NCBI GenBank assembly: GCA_014802265.1
Contig: JAAVCP010000025.1
Coordinates: 1 to 64,000 of the forward strand
Direction: 5' to 3'
DNA length: 64,000 nucleotides
DNA from: Bacteroides sp.
Lineage (GTDB): Bacteria > Bacteroidota > Bacteroidia > Bacteroidales > Muribaculaceae
Positions within the stretch are counted from its first letter, which is position 1. The number at the start of each line of letters is the position of its first letter. Below are positions 44,029 through 53,083 of the stretch, one piece after another. Below the pieces are notes generated by a model. The model searched no databases, was not told where the DNA came from, and worked only from the letters and a program-made list of their open reading frames with translations. Made by a program: the position numbers and the translations under genes.

Positions 44029-44325
44029 GGAGAATCGAAAGAATCTGCCTGACAGCCTGAAGTGACAGATTCAGGGAGCAGATATTACTTCCTTGCACGT
44101 CCCGGAGATTTGGTAAAAGTTTATTTCTGTCTACAATGAAATACTTGGGGGCAAAGAGAGCTTTTTTAAAGATTACAAATTGATTCTTTTGAATGGGATC
44201 AGGCACCATTATCTGTGTTACATATTGATTTAAATGTTGAGACATAAGCGGGTGTCGGATTGTTAGATTGAGGACTGGAAGATAGAATAGCCCTAAAAAA
44301 GTAATTTAATACGGATATAAAAAAA
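44029..44325. other. gap after rsmE with an uncertain short frame
   Basis: Hairpin-like GAATCTG (44041-44047) and CAGATTC (44066-44072) follow the rsmE stop. A minus-strand frame of 79 codons (44006-44245) overlaps the end of rsmE, begins MSQHLNQYVTQIMVPDPIQK and has no recognisable domain or promoter. It could be a decayed or spurious gene. Confidence 0.4.
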
Positions 44326-44362
44326 CAATAGTCGCACTCATCAAATGCGACTATTGCTTTTT
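44320..44362 (-). terminator. terminator of the M23 peptidase gene
   Basis: CAATAGTCGCA (44326-44336) pairs with TGCGACTATTG (44346-44356). On the minus strand a T-run follows; a plus-strand T-run also exists. It lies 40 nt past the stop at 44403. Confidence 0.82.
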
Positions 44363-44402
44363 ATAGAAGGGAATCTATATTTTCAAAAGATTTAAGAAAG
44401 GA

Positions 44403-45341
44403 TTATTTGAGCTTAAGAACCTGACCTACTTTAATTACTTCGCCCGAACTCATGTCATTGATTTTACGGAGAGTGGTTGCCGACATACCGTATGACTTGG
44501 CAATTGAAGAAAGTGTGTCACCTTTCTTTACGGTGTAGGTGCCAACCTCAGCGTCAGCCGCACGATAGGGATTGTTTTTCTCAGCCTTAGCCAAAGTCTT
44601 TTCGGGGGCATAGTTGCGAGCCTTGGTATAAGTCTTCTTTGAGAAAGTATAGGTATCAGTGTGGGTTGTCTGATTCTCGAAGTCGAAGATAGCATTGGGG
44701 TTGATTGCATATCCCATGTAACGTGTTTCAAAATGAAGGTGCGGTCCCGTGCTTCTTCCTGTGCTTCCACCAAGACCGATAGGATCACCAGCCTTTACAA
44801 ACTGATCCGGCTTCACAAGAGCCTTGTTAAGGTGACCATAGACAGTTTCCAAATCATTGGGGTGGCGGATAATAACATAATTACCATATCCTTTAGCCTC
44901 ATAGGCGGTCAGCCTTACCTTACCGTCGAAAGCAGCATATATAGTGTCGTTGCTACGGATAGCGAGGTCAATGCCCTTATGCATACGTCCGAAGCGGGCA
45001 CGATAGCCATAATTAGATGTTACTTTACCGGGCACAGGCATGAAATATCCTCTTACGTCAATAACCTTTGTATCGGGCACCTCAGATTCCTTAAAAGGGT
45101 TTACAGCCTTGCTGTTCCAGCCTTCAGTATAGATATCCGGTTCCGGCTCGATATCGTCAATTAGGTCAATGAAAGTATTTTTCTCAACCAGTTGAATCTG
45201 GTCTTTGCTTTTTGCTTGATTAGCAAGCAGTTGCTTGTGGGCGTCAGAGTGGGGAGATTTGCTAACTATTTTCTGGGCACCGGCTCCAAATGTCACAGAT
45301 GTCAGGAGTAGGAGTGCTGATATGCTTTTTAGAAAATTCAT
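44403..45341 (-). CDS. M23-family peptidase with LysM domain
   Basis: 312 residues. A signal peptide (MNFLKSISALLLLTSVTFGAGAQ in two parts) is followed by the M23 metallopeptidase core at about 95-215: FGRMHKGIDLAI (zinc His and Asp) and GPHLHFETRYMGY (catalytic HxH). A LysM motif ends the protein (YTVKKGDTLSSIAKSYGMSA). It would cut or bind peptidoglycan cross-bridges in the periplasm, either as a hydrolase or as an activator. Zinc ligands look intact. It lies just after ndk on the same strand. Confidence 0.9.
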   Translation of the reverse strand: MNFLKSISALLLLTSVTFGAGAQKIVSKSPHSDAHKQLLANQAKSKDQIQLVEKNTFIDLIDDIEPEPDIYTEGWNSKAVNPFKESEVPDTKVIDVRGYFMPVPGKVTSNYGYRARFGRMHKGIDLAIRSNDTIYAAFDGKVRLTAYEAKGYGNYVIIRHPNDLETVYGHLNKALVKPDQFVKAGDPIGLGGSTGRSTGPHLHFETRYMGYAINPNAIFDFENQTTHTDTYTFSKKTYTKARNYAPEKTLAKAEKNNPYRAADAEVGTYTVKKGDTLSSIAKSYGMSATTLRKINDMSSGEVIKVGQVLKLK

Positions 45342-45391
45342 TGATTATTTTATTATTTAGCCTTGAGGAGATGAGAAGGAGTAGGATAGGA

Positions 45392-45859
45392 TTAGTTTTT
45401 AAGTTCGTCGTCGCCGTATATGAAATTCACGTTAGCCGGAGTATAATCAAACACCTCTTCGGGTTTGAAGAAACGAGCAATTTCAATCTTGGCATTTTCG
45501 GGAGAATCGGAAGCGTGAATAATGTTAGCCTGACCGCTCATGCAGAAATCGCCGCGAAGAGTGCCCGGTTCGGCATTTCTGCCATTGGTGACACCGGTCA
45601 TTTTTCGGAATACGTTAACGATATCAACTCCCTTAAGCACCATGCAAACCACGGGTGAAGCCATCATGGAGGCACAAAGACCGGGGAAGAAAGGCTTATC
45701 AACGAGATGTGAATAATGCTCACGGAGAATTTCCTCATTAAGCTGCATCATTTTCATGCCTGTGATGATAATGCCTCTGTTCTGTATTCTGCTGATGACC
45801 TCTCCGATGAGACAACGCTCAACGCATGAGGGCTTTAATATCACTAATGTCTGTTCCAT
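45392..45859 (-). CDS. ndk: nucleoside diphosphate kinase
   Basis: 155 residues. Ndk exchanges phosphate between nucleoside di- and triphosphates through His115 in NIIHASDSPE. TLVILKPSCVERCLIGEVIS, FFPGLCASMMASPV and GTLRGDF are family segments. Many homologues read KPD where this has KPS, a small difference in the first motif. A -7 element is at 45902-45909. Confidence 0.92.
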   Translation of the reverse strand: MEQTLVILKPSCVERCLIGEVISRIQNRGIIITGMKMMQLNEEILREHYSHLVDKPFFPGLCASMMASPVVCMVLKGVDIVNVFRKMTGVTNGRNAEPGTLRGDFCMSGQANIIHASDSPENAKIEIARFFKPEEVFDYTPANVNFIYGDDELKN

Positions 45860-46373
45860 AAGGTTGTTAAAGATTTTTTAAGATTTCTATTCCTGTCAGT
45901 TCAAAGTTACTACATTATTTTTTTCCTTCCTAATAAAATCACGTTTATTTTTCTTAAAAAGTTTGATTAAAATGTAAATGACATTTATAAATATCATTAA
46001 ATCATTATTTTATATAGATTTTATGTTTTACAACATAATTTTAAAACTGTTGCACAAACGGAATTTCAATGTGCAATTTTAAGTGATTTATAGTGTTAAA
46101 ATTTGTTAACGCATAATTAAATATGCCATTATCAAATTCTTAGTGGTGCAGATATTTTAAGTGTTGAAAATACAATATTATTAATCATGATGGGCAGTAG
46201 ATTGGCATCATTCCTATATTTATATAGCTTATAATGGTTTTAAGTGAACCAATCAGGCATGTAATTTGTAATGTTATATGTAAAGGATAGATATAGCTAT
46301 ATTTGTCCTACTCTCTTCAGTTTTCCATATTTTCATTGAAAAATAAAATATACGATAAATATTAAAAAAGATT
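45860..46373. other. AT-rich gap between ndk and the mechanosensitive channel
   Basis: 514 bp, very AT-rich. It contains the ndk -7 element (45902-45909). No promoter for the channel, repeat or RNA gene was convincing. Confidence 0.55.
45902..45909 (-). promoter_or_regulatory. -7 element for ndk
   Basis: TAACTTTG on the minus strand, about 43 nt before the start; no clear -33 box. Confidence 0.5.
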
Positions 46374-47960
46374 ATGATTCCACAGGAAGAACTTTCCCAG
46401 GCACCTGATGTCATTCCTCACGTGATATTGAGTCGTGATGCACAAGACAGTACCTATGAGATTGCTACCTTATTAATGAAACCGGTCAACTTTCTGTTGT
46501 CGTTAGTAGGACTTGAACACAATTCTACATTATTCACAATTCTTTATGCCACCTTGGTGTTTTTTATTGCATGGGGCTTTGGCTACGTGGTAAAGTGGGT
46601 AATAGTGTATGTAGTTAAGAAAATTGGTGTCCATTGGCATGCCCCACTTTACGGGCATATGATAAATGAACGCTTGTTTTCAAGAGCTGCCAGAATTATT
46701 CCTCCGATAGTGTTTTTAATCTTTATCCAGTTTACGCTGACGGAAAAGCTTACTCTTGCCGCATGGCTTACCAGAATTACCTGGATATATATATGCTATA
46801 TAGTAGCTGACACTCTATGCCTTATTGTCAATATTATCTGGCGAAATATTAATGAACGTGCAAATAAGCGCAAACTTCCGCTCAACGGCATAGCTCAGCT
46901 TGTGAAGGGTGCGATATGGATCATTATGTCCATAGTGATAGTTGGTATTATTGTCAATAAGTCGCCCGGGTCACTGCTTGCAGGTCTTGGTGCGTTTGCT
47001 GCCGTCTTGATGTTAGTATTTAAAGACAGTATCTTGGGTGTGGTTGCCGGCGTACAGCTTTCAGAGAATGATTCTCTCCATGTAGGCGACTGGATTAAAG
47101 CAGGCGATGCCAATGGCACTGTGACAGAGGTATCGTTGACCGCTATCAAGGTGCTTAACTGGGACAAGACAACTACAACGCTTCCTCCTTATAATCTTAT
47201 CAGCAACGGCTTCACTAATTATCGTACGATGCAGACGAGCAACACGCGCCGAATACAGCGTTCTTATATGATTGATGCTGACAGCGTGGTGCCATGTGAC
47301 GAGACGTTGCTCAAAGAGTTCTCCAAAATTCCATTTATGAAAGACTGGATTGACAAGAAACTCCAACAACGTGCCGAAGGTAGGGAACAGAATGCAGGAA
47401 ACCCCGAAGGGCTTGCAGACGGTTCGATTGACACTAACCTCGGGGTGTTCAGAGCTTACCTGAAGATGTGGCTTGACGCTAATCCCAACATAGCAAAGGG
47501 TAGCGATAAGTTTGGTGGTGACAATACATGTTTTGTCACTACGTTGCCACAGACTCCGTCGGGAATTCCATTCCAGGTCTATTGCTTCACTTCCACTTCT
47601 GCATGGATCAATTATGAGGCAATTATGGCAAGTGTGTTTGAGCATATCGCTGTGATGCTTTACCGCTTCCATCTCTATACCTACGAGAGTCCTTCCGGTC
47701 GAGACACGATTATCGACGGCTTCATTTGTCCGGGTAAGAATCCCGATGTTGTGTTCGGTATGCCTTATCCTTTCTTCAATGGTTCGGGCAGCCCCTCGAA
47801 TCCCTGCTATCCGGTACCACCGTCAGCATCTCCTCAACCTGCGGCTATGGAACCGGCAGCGCGTCCCGCACCCACTGACCCGACAGCTTCCCCATCGGAA
47901 GCAGCTCACGCTGCCACAGTTGCCCCTGCCCATCCAGCTACCCCTGCCCATCCAGCGTAA
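46374..47960 (+). CDS. mechanosensitive ion channel, MscS family
   Basis: 528 residues. About four to five membrane helices precede the MscS core, whose pore helix is the Gly/Ala-rich LLAGLGAFAAVLMLVFKDSI, followed by the beta-domain (VGDWIKAGDANGTVTEVSL, then TTLPPYNLISNGFTNY). The remaining 220 residues form the cytoplasmic vestibule. The last 50 residues are low-complexity Pro/Ala (ATVAPAHPATPAHPA) and likely disordered. A terminator follows at 47985-48014. Confidence 0.87.
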   Translation: MIPQEELSQAPDVIPHVILSRDAQDSTYEIATLLMKPVNFLLSLVGLEHNSTLFTILYATLVFFIAWGFGYVVKWVIVYVVKKIGVHWHAPLYGHMINERLFSRAARIIPPIVFLIFIQFTLTEKLTLAAWLTRITWIYICYIVADTLCLIVNIIWRNINERANKRKLPLNGIAQLVKGAIWIIMSIVIVGIIVNKSPGSLLAGLGAFAAVLMLVFKDSILGVVAGVQLSENDSLHVGDWIKAGDANGTVTEVSLTAIKVLNWDKTTTTLPPYNLISNGFTNYRTMQTSNTRRIQRSYMIDADSVVPCDETLLKEFSKIPFMKDWIDKKLQQRAEGREQNAGNPEGLADGSIDTNLGVFRAYLKMWLDANPNIAKGSDKFGGDNTCFVTTLPQTPSGIPFQVYCFTSTSAWINYEAIMASVFEHIAVMLYRFHLYTYESPSGRDTIIDGFICPGKNPDVVFGMPYPFFNGSGSPSNPCYPVPPSASPQPAAMEPAARPAPTDPTASPSEAAHAATVAPAHPATPAHPA

Positions 47961-47984
47961 ATCTATTTTATGTGATAACAGCAT

Positions 47985-48014
47985 AAAGCCCGTTGCTAAT
48001 TTGCGACGGGCTTT
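47985..48014 (+). terminator. terminator of the MscS gene
   Basis: AAAGCCCGTTGC (47985-47996) pairs with GCGACGGGCTTT (48003-48014), one G-T pair. It lies 24 nt after the stop. Confidence 0.82.
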
Positions 48015-48026
48015 TATATGTCAACC

Positions 48027-48584
48027 TTATTCCCAATATTTGATGGTTCTTGTCTCGATGTAGGTTTTTTCTTTACCCGGCTCACCATCTTCACTGATTC
48101 CTTTATCATGTACCGTGCGCTCTATCCAGTTGCCATAGTCATCATATTTCTCATCTGAGAACTCTGAAATAATATATCCTGATTTTTTAGGATATATAAG
48201 ATGTACTTTTCTTGACGATAAGCGTTTACCCTCATAGAAGTTGGTCACTTCAATACGTTGCTTGTTACCAACGATATTTGATTCAAAAAATATTTTTGAA
48301 ATGTTCTGAAGTGAATCGTAGGTGACGCTTAATTGATTGAAAATTGATCCTAAATTCATGCCAAAGCCAATCGGATAGCCATTGTCGTCAAGAGTCATGA
48401 TCTCTGTCTTCTGCTGACCATTACGCATAAATTTGAGTTTCTTCCTTGTCAATTTATTTTCACTTTTTGTGCGTATTTCCTTTACTGGTCCCTGCGCCTC
48501 GTAAAGCACTGCAGCTTTGTATTCCTGTGCATAAGAGCAAAGGCTGAAGAGCAGGGAAATCATAGCGATTATATATTTCTTCAT
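48027..48584 (-). CDS. secreted protein of unknown function
   Basis: 185 residues with a signal peptide (KKYIIAMISLLFSLCSYAQ). The mature part has short beta segments such as VTYDSLQNISKIFF and DDNGYPIGFG that resemble the secreted protein at 6832. YDDYGNWIERTV is a motif seen in some Bacteroidetes wall-repeat proteins. The last 15 residues are conserved-looking (TYIETRTIKYW). No function is assigned. Confidence 0.6.
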   Translation of the reverse strand: MKKYIIAMISLLFSLCSYAQEYKAAVLYEAQGPVKEIRTKSENKLTRKKLKFMRNGQQKTEIMTLDDNGYPIGFGMNLGSIFNQLSVTYDSLQNISKIFFESNIVGNKQRIEVTNFYEGKRLSSRKVHLIYPKKSGYIISEFSDEKYDDYGNWIERTVHDKGISEDGEPGKEKTYIETRTIKYWE

Positions 48585-48610
48585 TTGAAAAATCCTTCCT
48601 ATATAAATAA

Positions 48611-48664
48611 AAATATACCTGCCATGATTTAACTATAAGATGTTAAATTATGGCAGGTATATTT
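48611..48664 (-). terminator. terminator of tnaA
   Basis: AAATATACCTGCCAT (48611-48625) pairs with ATGGCAGGTATATTT (48650-48664), with a further near-complementary inner stem. It lies 18 nt past the tnaA stop on the minus strand. Confidence 0.8.
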
Positions 48665-48681
48665 TAGGAGTAAGTTACATT

Positions 48682-50058
48682 TTACTGGAGGGGCTCGAGC
48701 TGAACAGTGAAGTGACGCATAAGCTCAGTCTCCCATACGATCTTCACACCGCGTTTGATTTCGTGACGACGGTCGTATACGTTCTTCAGGGCAGCAGCAA
48801 TCACGTCCATATGGTTGTTGGTGTAAGTGCGACGGCAGATGCAAAGACGGAGGAAGTCATTGCCACCGAAGCGGTTCTCGCGTGTGATAGGATCACGGTC
48901 AGCAAGAATATAACCGATTTCGCAGCCACGAACACCAGCCTCACGGTAAAGCTCGATTGTAAGAGTCTGAGCGGGGAACTCCTCTTTGGGCACCTGGTCA
49001 AGGACCCTGTCTGCGTCGATAAACACAGCGTGACCACCTACAGGACGCTGGTAAGGAATGCCATACTCGTCGAGTTTGGAAGCAAGATACTCAACCTGCT
49101 TGATGCGGGTCTGGAGCATATCAAACTCAGTGTTCTCGTCAAGACCAACAGCGAGAGCAGCCATGTCACGACCGTTCATACCGCCGTAAGTAAGGAAGCC
49201 TTCGAAAGGAATACAATATTTCTTTGCGCCTTCATACCAGTCTTCCCAACGAGTAGCGATGAAGCCACCCATGTTTACAAGACCGTCTTTCTTTGCTGAC
49301 ATTGTCATACCGTCAGCATATGAGAACATCTCGCGGCAGATTTCCTTAATTGTTGCATCCTTGAACTCCGGTTCGCGCATCTTGATGAAATAAGCGTTCT
49401 CAGCAAAACGAGCGGAGTCAAAGATCACGCGCTTGTTATACTTGTCGGCAATCTTTCTTACGCCACGGAGATTCTCCATGGAAACGGGCTGACCACCGGC
49501 AGTATTGTTGGTGATAGTCACAATGATGAACGGAATCTTGTCAGCATGTTCAGCGAGTTCAGCCTCAAGCTTGTTGAGGTCAACGTTACCCTTGAAAGGC
49601 ACCTCAAGCTGAGTGTCTTTAGCCTCATCTACAGTGCAGTCGATAGCAAATGCCTTGCGGCTTTCAATATGACCCTTAGTAGTGTCGAAGTGAGAGTTGC
49701 CGGGTACGTGGTCACCTTCATGAACGAGGTGGGAGAAAAGTACATTCTCAGCTGCACGGCCCTGGTGAGTAGGGATTACATACTCAAAGCCGGTGATGCG
49801 GTTGATAGTGTCTTTGAGTTCGAAGAAAGAACGTGCTCCGGCGTAAGACTCGTCACCGGTCATCATAGCTGCCCACTGACGGTCGCTCATAGCACCTGTG
49901 CCTGAATCGGTTAGACAGTCGATATAAACGTAGTCAGATTTCAGCATGAACACGTTGTAGTGAGCTTCCTTAAGCCATTTCTCACGCTCCTCGCGTGTGC
50001 TTTTTCTGATTGGCTCGATCATCTTGATCTTCCAAGATTCTGCGAATGGGATTTCCAT
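48682..50058 (-). CDS. tnaA: tryptophanase
   Basis: 458 residues from the ATG at 50058. TnaA cleaves tryptophan to indole, pyruvate and ammonia with PLP. PLP-lysine lies in MTMSAKKDGLVNMGGF. Three positions separate it from tyrosine phenol-lyase: Asp in HFDTTKGH (Thr in the lyase), Ile in RGCEIGYIL (Arg in the lyase) and His in LMRHFTVQL (Phe in the lyase). All are of the tryptophanase type. It has a consensus promoter and a leader hairpin. Confidence 0.94.
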   Translation of the reverse strand: MEIPFAESWKIKMIEPIRKSTREEREKWLKEAHYNVFMLKSDYVYIDCLTDSGTGAMSDRQWAAMMTGDESYAGARSFFELKDTINRITGFEYVIPTHQGRAAENVLFSHLVHEGDHVPGNSHFDTTKGHIESRKAFAIDCTVDEAKDTQLEVPFKGNVDLNKLEAELAEHADKIPFIIVTITNNTAGGQPVSMENLRGVRKIADKYNKRVIFDSARFAENAYFIKMREPEFKDATIKEICREMFSYADGMTMSAKKDGLVNMGGFIATRWEDWYEGAKKYCIPFEGFLTYGGMNGRDMAALAVGLDENTEFDMLQTRIKQVEYLASKLDEYGIPYQRPVGGHAVFIDADRVLDQVPKEEFPAQTLTIELYREAGVRGCEIGYILADRDPITRENRFGGNDFLRLCICRRTYTNNHMDVIAAALKNVYDRRHEIKRGVKIVWETELMRHFTVQLEPLQ

Positions 50059-50103
50059 GATTGTCAAGTATTATTTATGGTTTTTGTTAAGATTCTGATT
50101 CTC

Positions 50104-50121
50104 GGAGACGTAAAGGTCTCC
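50104..50121 (-). promoter_or_regulatory. hairpin at the 5' end of the tnaA message
   Basis: GGAGAC (50104-50109) pairs with GTCTCC (50116-50121) around a 6-nt loop, close to the predicted transcription start near 50128. No leader peptide like TnaC was found; a hairpin at the very 5' end could stabilise the RNA. Confidence 0.5.
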
Positions 50122-50133
50122 ATTATTTTTCCC

Positions 50134-50165
50134 CAAAGTTAGTGAGAATAATCTAAGTATGCAAA
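50134..50165 (-). promoter_or_regulatory. promoter of tnaA
   Basis: On the minus strand TTTG (50162-50165), 20 nt, TAACTTTG (50134-50141). Confidence 0.82.
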
Positions 50166-50242
50166 AAATATAATAAAAATATTTGAAATAATTTGTAAGT
50201 AGCTTATAATAAGATTTATTTTAAAGAGGTTAAAGATACGAG

Positions 50243-50283
50243 AAAAAGCGTAAATGAGTTGAAAATACCCATTCACGCTTTTA
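50243..50283 (-). terminator. terminator of the TraB/GumN gene
   Basis: AAAAGCGTAAATG (50245-50257) pairs imperfectly with CATTCACGCTTTT (50270-50282), one mismatch. It lies 26 nt past the stop at 50309, with an A-run that gives T's on the minus strand. Confidence 0.65.
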
Positions 50284-50308
50284 CTTATTTATGTTTTAAG
50301 AACAGAGG

Positions 50309-51190
50309 TTATTTTAACACAGGGGTGACAGTATATCCGAGATTACGTAGCCCTTCCACTATGCCTTGCTGACCGGCAAGGTGGAGTGCCCCGACAGCGA
50401 TGAAGGTAGGAGCCTGGCTCATTATTTCAGGCAGTTTCGTAAGCCAATTGGCATTGCGTTTGTCAAGAAGAGCTTTCATAAATTCCGGGTGTTCACTGTC
50501 TTGGTTGGATAGGGTAAGCATTTTATCAAGGTCACCCGCTGCGTATGCCTCTGTGAGATCCTTTGTGAGCTGTATGGCATTTTCCGGTTCTTTCAACATT
50601 TCCACGAGCGACTCAGCCTGATAGGCTATAGGGGTGGAGCAGTAGAGCAATTGCGCTTGTTCCTCCACAGTTTCCAGCGGAGTGATTGTCTTGCCTGTCT
50701 GCTTGCCTTGCTGTTGGAAATAAGTGTCAAGTTGCTCTGTGGGGTTATAACCCGGCATCACACTGGCTGCCATTCCTACTGTCACCATTGTAGTGATCAG
50801 GGTGGGTTTATAGTTATCAAACATGGATAGATCCATGCCTGGCATAGGACTCCACTTTTTAAATTGGTCATTAGTTAAATCGTAGTCTTCAGGAGAAAGA
50901 ACTTTTGAGAGAGTGCTGTCAGCAGGTGCCAGCATAAATGGCTCCATAGCGGCTGCAATTGTCATTCGGTTTACGGTAATGTCAATCTCTCCAACCACTT
51001 GCTGACTGTTCTCAAAAGGCTTGTCGGCACCGAATGTTTCAATCATTGAGAGGGGAGCAAGGTGGTGGGTACCGAAAATGTAGGAAGGTTCGCTCAGACC
51101 ATTTCCTTCAACCTTATACAGCACTTGGGAGACTGCCGGGAAGACTGCGAGAAGAAGGAGTGAGGCAATAATGTTGCGTATTTTTATCAT
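50309..51190 (-). CDS. TraB/GumN-family protein
   Basis: 293 residues. A signal peptide (MIKIRNIIASLLLLAVFPAV) is followed by the first signature SYIFGTHHLAPLS, whose two His are likely metal ligands. The second signature is AVGALHLAGQQGIVEGLRN near the C-terminus, giving the pair of GxxH motifs that define the family. Related proteins are putative metallopeptidases (TIKI-like); the substrate here is unknown. Confidence 0.85.
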   Translation of the reverse strand: MIKIRNIIASLLLLAVFPAVSQVLYKVEGNGLSEPSYIFGTHHLAPLSMIETFGADKPFENSQQVVGEIDITVNRMTIAAAMEPFMLAPADSTLSKVLSPEDYDLTNDQFKKWSPMPGMDLSMFDNYKPTLITTMVTVGMAASVMPGYNPTEQLDTYFQQQGKQTGKTITPLETVEEQAQLLYCSTPIAYQAESLVEMLKEPENAIQLTKDLTEAYAAGDLDKMLTLSNQDSEHPEFMKALLDKRNANWLTKLPEIMSQAPTFIAVGALHLAGQQGIVEGLRNLGYTVTPVLK

Positions 51191-51293
51191 ATCTTTTTGA
51201 AATTGATTACATAGAATTAGACGTGAAAGAGGTAAAATAATTTCATTGAGATAAAAAATTTTTTCAGATTACTGTTGTATGGAATTTTTTGAT

Positions 51294-51301
51294 TACTTTT
51301 G
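51294..51301 (+). promoter_or_regulatory. possible -7 element for the HU genes
   Basis: TACTTTTG matches TAnnTTTG, 78 nt before the ATG at 51379. No -33 TTTG at the expected place. Confidence 0.4.
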
Positions 51302-51378
51302 TTGGCTCATGAGGCAACCTCTCACAGGGGAATGACCTGGCAAACACATAACATAAATAGCATAATAAGGCTATAATT

Positions 51379-51675
51379 ATGGATAATAAGACATTAATAG
51401 ACACATTATCAAAAAAACTTGGCATCACACGTGGCGATGTTGAATCGCTCATCAGCGGCATGACCCGGGTGATGGGTGAATGCGGCAGTGAACTTGACAC
51501 TATAAATATAACAGGTTTCGGATCATTTGAATCCAAGAAACGCATGGAGAGAGTGGCTCTTCATCCCGCTTCCGGAAAGAGGCTTATGATTCCTCCTAAA
51601 ATTGTAATGACATTTAAGCCTTCGGCACCATTAAAACAAAAGGTAAGGAAAGGAGGCGCAGGAGATGGAAAATAA
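51379..51675 (+). CDS. HU-family DNA-binding protein
   Basis: 98 residues. MDNKTLIDTLSKKLGITRGD is the HU dimerisation helix; INITGFGSFESKK and MTFKPSAPLKQKVRKG are the saddle strand and the basic tail. HU bends and compacts DNA. The Pro-containing arm that inserts into the minor groove is represented by ALHPASGKRLMIPPK. It overlaps the next HU gene by 11 nt, so the two are coupled. Confidence 0.88.
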   Translation: MDNKTLIDTLSKKLGITRGDVESLISGMTRVMGECGSELDTINITGFGSFESKKRMERVALHPASGKRLMIPPKIVMTFKPSAPLKQKVRKGGAGDGK

Positions 51676-52990
51676 GATTACCACTTCCGGACTGGCGGCT
51701 ATGCTTGCGCTCGCCACCGGTAAAAGTCAGAATATCTGTGAAAATTTTGTCAACGAGTTTTTTTCAATCGTTGCGCAGGAACTTACCCGAGGAGAAAATG
51801 TAAGAGTCAAGGGGTTCGGCACTTTTAAACTTGTTGAGGTTGAACCCCGAAAGAGTGTGAGTGTAGTTACCGGTGAAGGCTATGAGATTCCGGGGCATAC
51901 CAAGATATCCTTTGTTATGGCAAAGGAGCTGGCGGAACTTGTTAATGCTCCGTTTAATGCTTTTGAGGCAGTGGAAATTGCCGATGCTCTTTCTACCGAT
52001 ATGCTTGACGGTGAAGTAGAGGTTGCTGAGGAACTTATGGAGACACCCTCACAAGATATTGAGGAGAGTATACCTGTGATTCCGGAAAATCCTGAGGATA
52101 CGGTTGAAGTAGTTGAGGATAATAATTTGCTTGAGGATGGTAATATTGTTCCACCTGCCGATGCAAACCTCAGCGAGATTTCACCTGATGGCAACGTAGC
52201 CGATAAGGAGGTGCAGGATGTGGCTACAGATATTGACATTAAAGCGGATAATGATAATTCGGATAATATTAAAGCGGAGACTGATAATCCGATTGTTGAG
52301 GAGGCTGTTGCGGAGGTAGGTGATAAGCCCGCTATGCCTGATGTCAGTGAGGAGGATAATAAGGTGATTGCAGATGATGGCATTGACAATAATAAAATCG
52401 ATAATGATAAAGAGCCGGCTGAAGGTGATGCGCCTGAGATAGATTCTTCTCCTGTTGTGGAAAAATCTTTTTGGCAGCGATATAAATTTGTAATTGGTTT
52501 TATTGCCGGTCTGTGTGCGGCACTGTTAGCAGGGTGGCTTATATTTGGCAAGTCCGGAGTTGAAAAACCAATGGATGATGCGGCTGATTCTCCAGAGGGA
52601 GTAGAGGTAATAGCAACAGTTGACAGTAATGAATCTGCTGGAGATTCCGTAAATGAGAATGATTCTTTGGGCACTAATAAGGTAGATGCAGGGGCTGCAG
52701 CTTCAGATGCTGAGGAAGTGGCAGCACAACCGTCGGATTCCCCAGTGTATGACACGGTTTCCACAACCCGTTATCTCACTACAATAGCTAAGGAGCATTA
52801 TGGCAATTTTAATCTGTGGCCTATAATATATGAGGAGAATGCAGCAATACTGGGGCATCCCGATAGAATCAGACCGGGAACGAGGGTAGTTGTGCCTCCG
52901 TTATCGAAATATAATATTGACCCGAATAATAAGGAGCAGATAAATGCTGTCAAACGTAAGGGCAAAGCGATTTATGATAAATTTAAATAA
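51665..52990 (+). CDS. membrane-anchored HU-like protein with LysM-like domain
   Basis: 441 residues in four parts. 1-95: HU-type domain (VRVKGFGTFKLVEVEPRK, then GHTKISFVMAKEL). 100-265: long acidic, low-complexity linker rich in Asp/Glu/Asn/Ile. 273-294: one membrane helix (YKFVIGFIAGLCAALLAGWL). 368-413: LysM-like domain (YLTTIAKEHYGNFNLW, then RIRPGTRVVVPPL). The layout puts HU in the cytoplasm and LysM in the periplasm, so it could tie DNA to the cell wall. It overlaps the soluble HU gene by 11 nt. The DNA and peptidoglycan binding are inferred from the folds. Confidence 0.82.
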   Translation: MENKITTSGLAAMLALATGKSQNICENFVNEFFSIVAQELTRGENVRVKGFGTFKLVEVEPRKSVSVVTGEGYEIPGHTKISFVMAKELAELVNAPFNAFEAVEIADALSTDMLDGEVEVAEELMETPSQDIEESIPVIPENPEDTVEVVEDNNLLEDGNIVPPADANLSEISPDGNVADKEVQDVATDIDIKADNDNSDNIKAETDNPIVEEAVAEVGDKPAMPDVSEEDNKVIADDGIDNNKIDNDKEPAEGDAPEIDSSPVVEKSFWQRYKFVIGFIAGLCAALLAGWLIFGKSGVEKPMDDAADSPEGVEVIATVDSNESAGDSVNENDSLGTNKVDAGAAASDAEEVAAQPSDSPVYDTVSTTRYLTTIAKEHYGNFNLWPIIYEENAAILGHPDRIRPGTRVVVPPLSKYNIDPNNKEQINAVKRKGKAIYDKFK

Positions 52991-53051
52991 TGCTGACTGG
53001 CTGATATTTATAAAAAATATTGGAGAATTGATTTAATTTTTTATCATAAAA

Positions 53052-53083
53052 TTTGCTGGATTGAAAAATAATGGCTAACTTTG
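53052..53083 (+). promoter_or_regulatory. promoter of tRNA-Cys
   Basis: TTTG (53052-53055), 20 nt, TAACTTTG (53076-53083). CACTCGCAAAA and GGAAAC follow, as at tRNA-Met. Confidence 0.85.

Noticed and set aside
44006..44245. 79-codon minus-strand frame after rsmE
   Set aside because: It overlaps rsmE, lacks a promoter and a recognisable domain; listed only as part of the gap.
48682..50058. Tyrosine phenol-lyase as an alternative to tryptophanase
   Set aside because: Asp, Ile and His at the three specificity positions match tryptophanase.
51880..52764. 294-codon minus-strand frame inside the HU-LysM gene
   Set aside because: A mirror of the acidic low-complexity linker, rich in Ser and Ala; a shadow frame.
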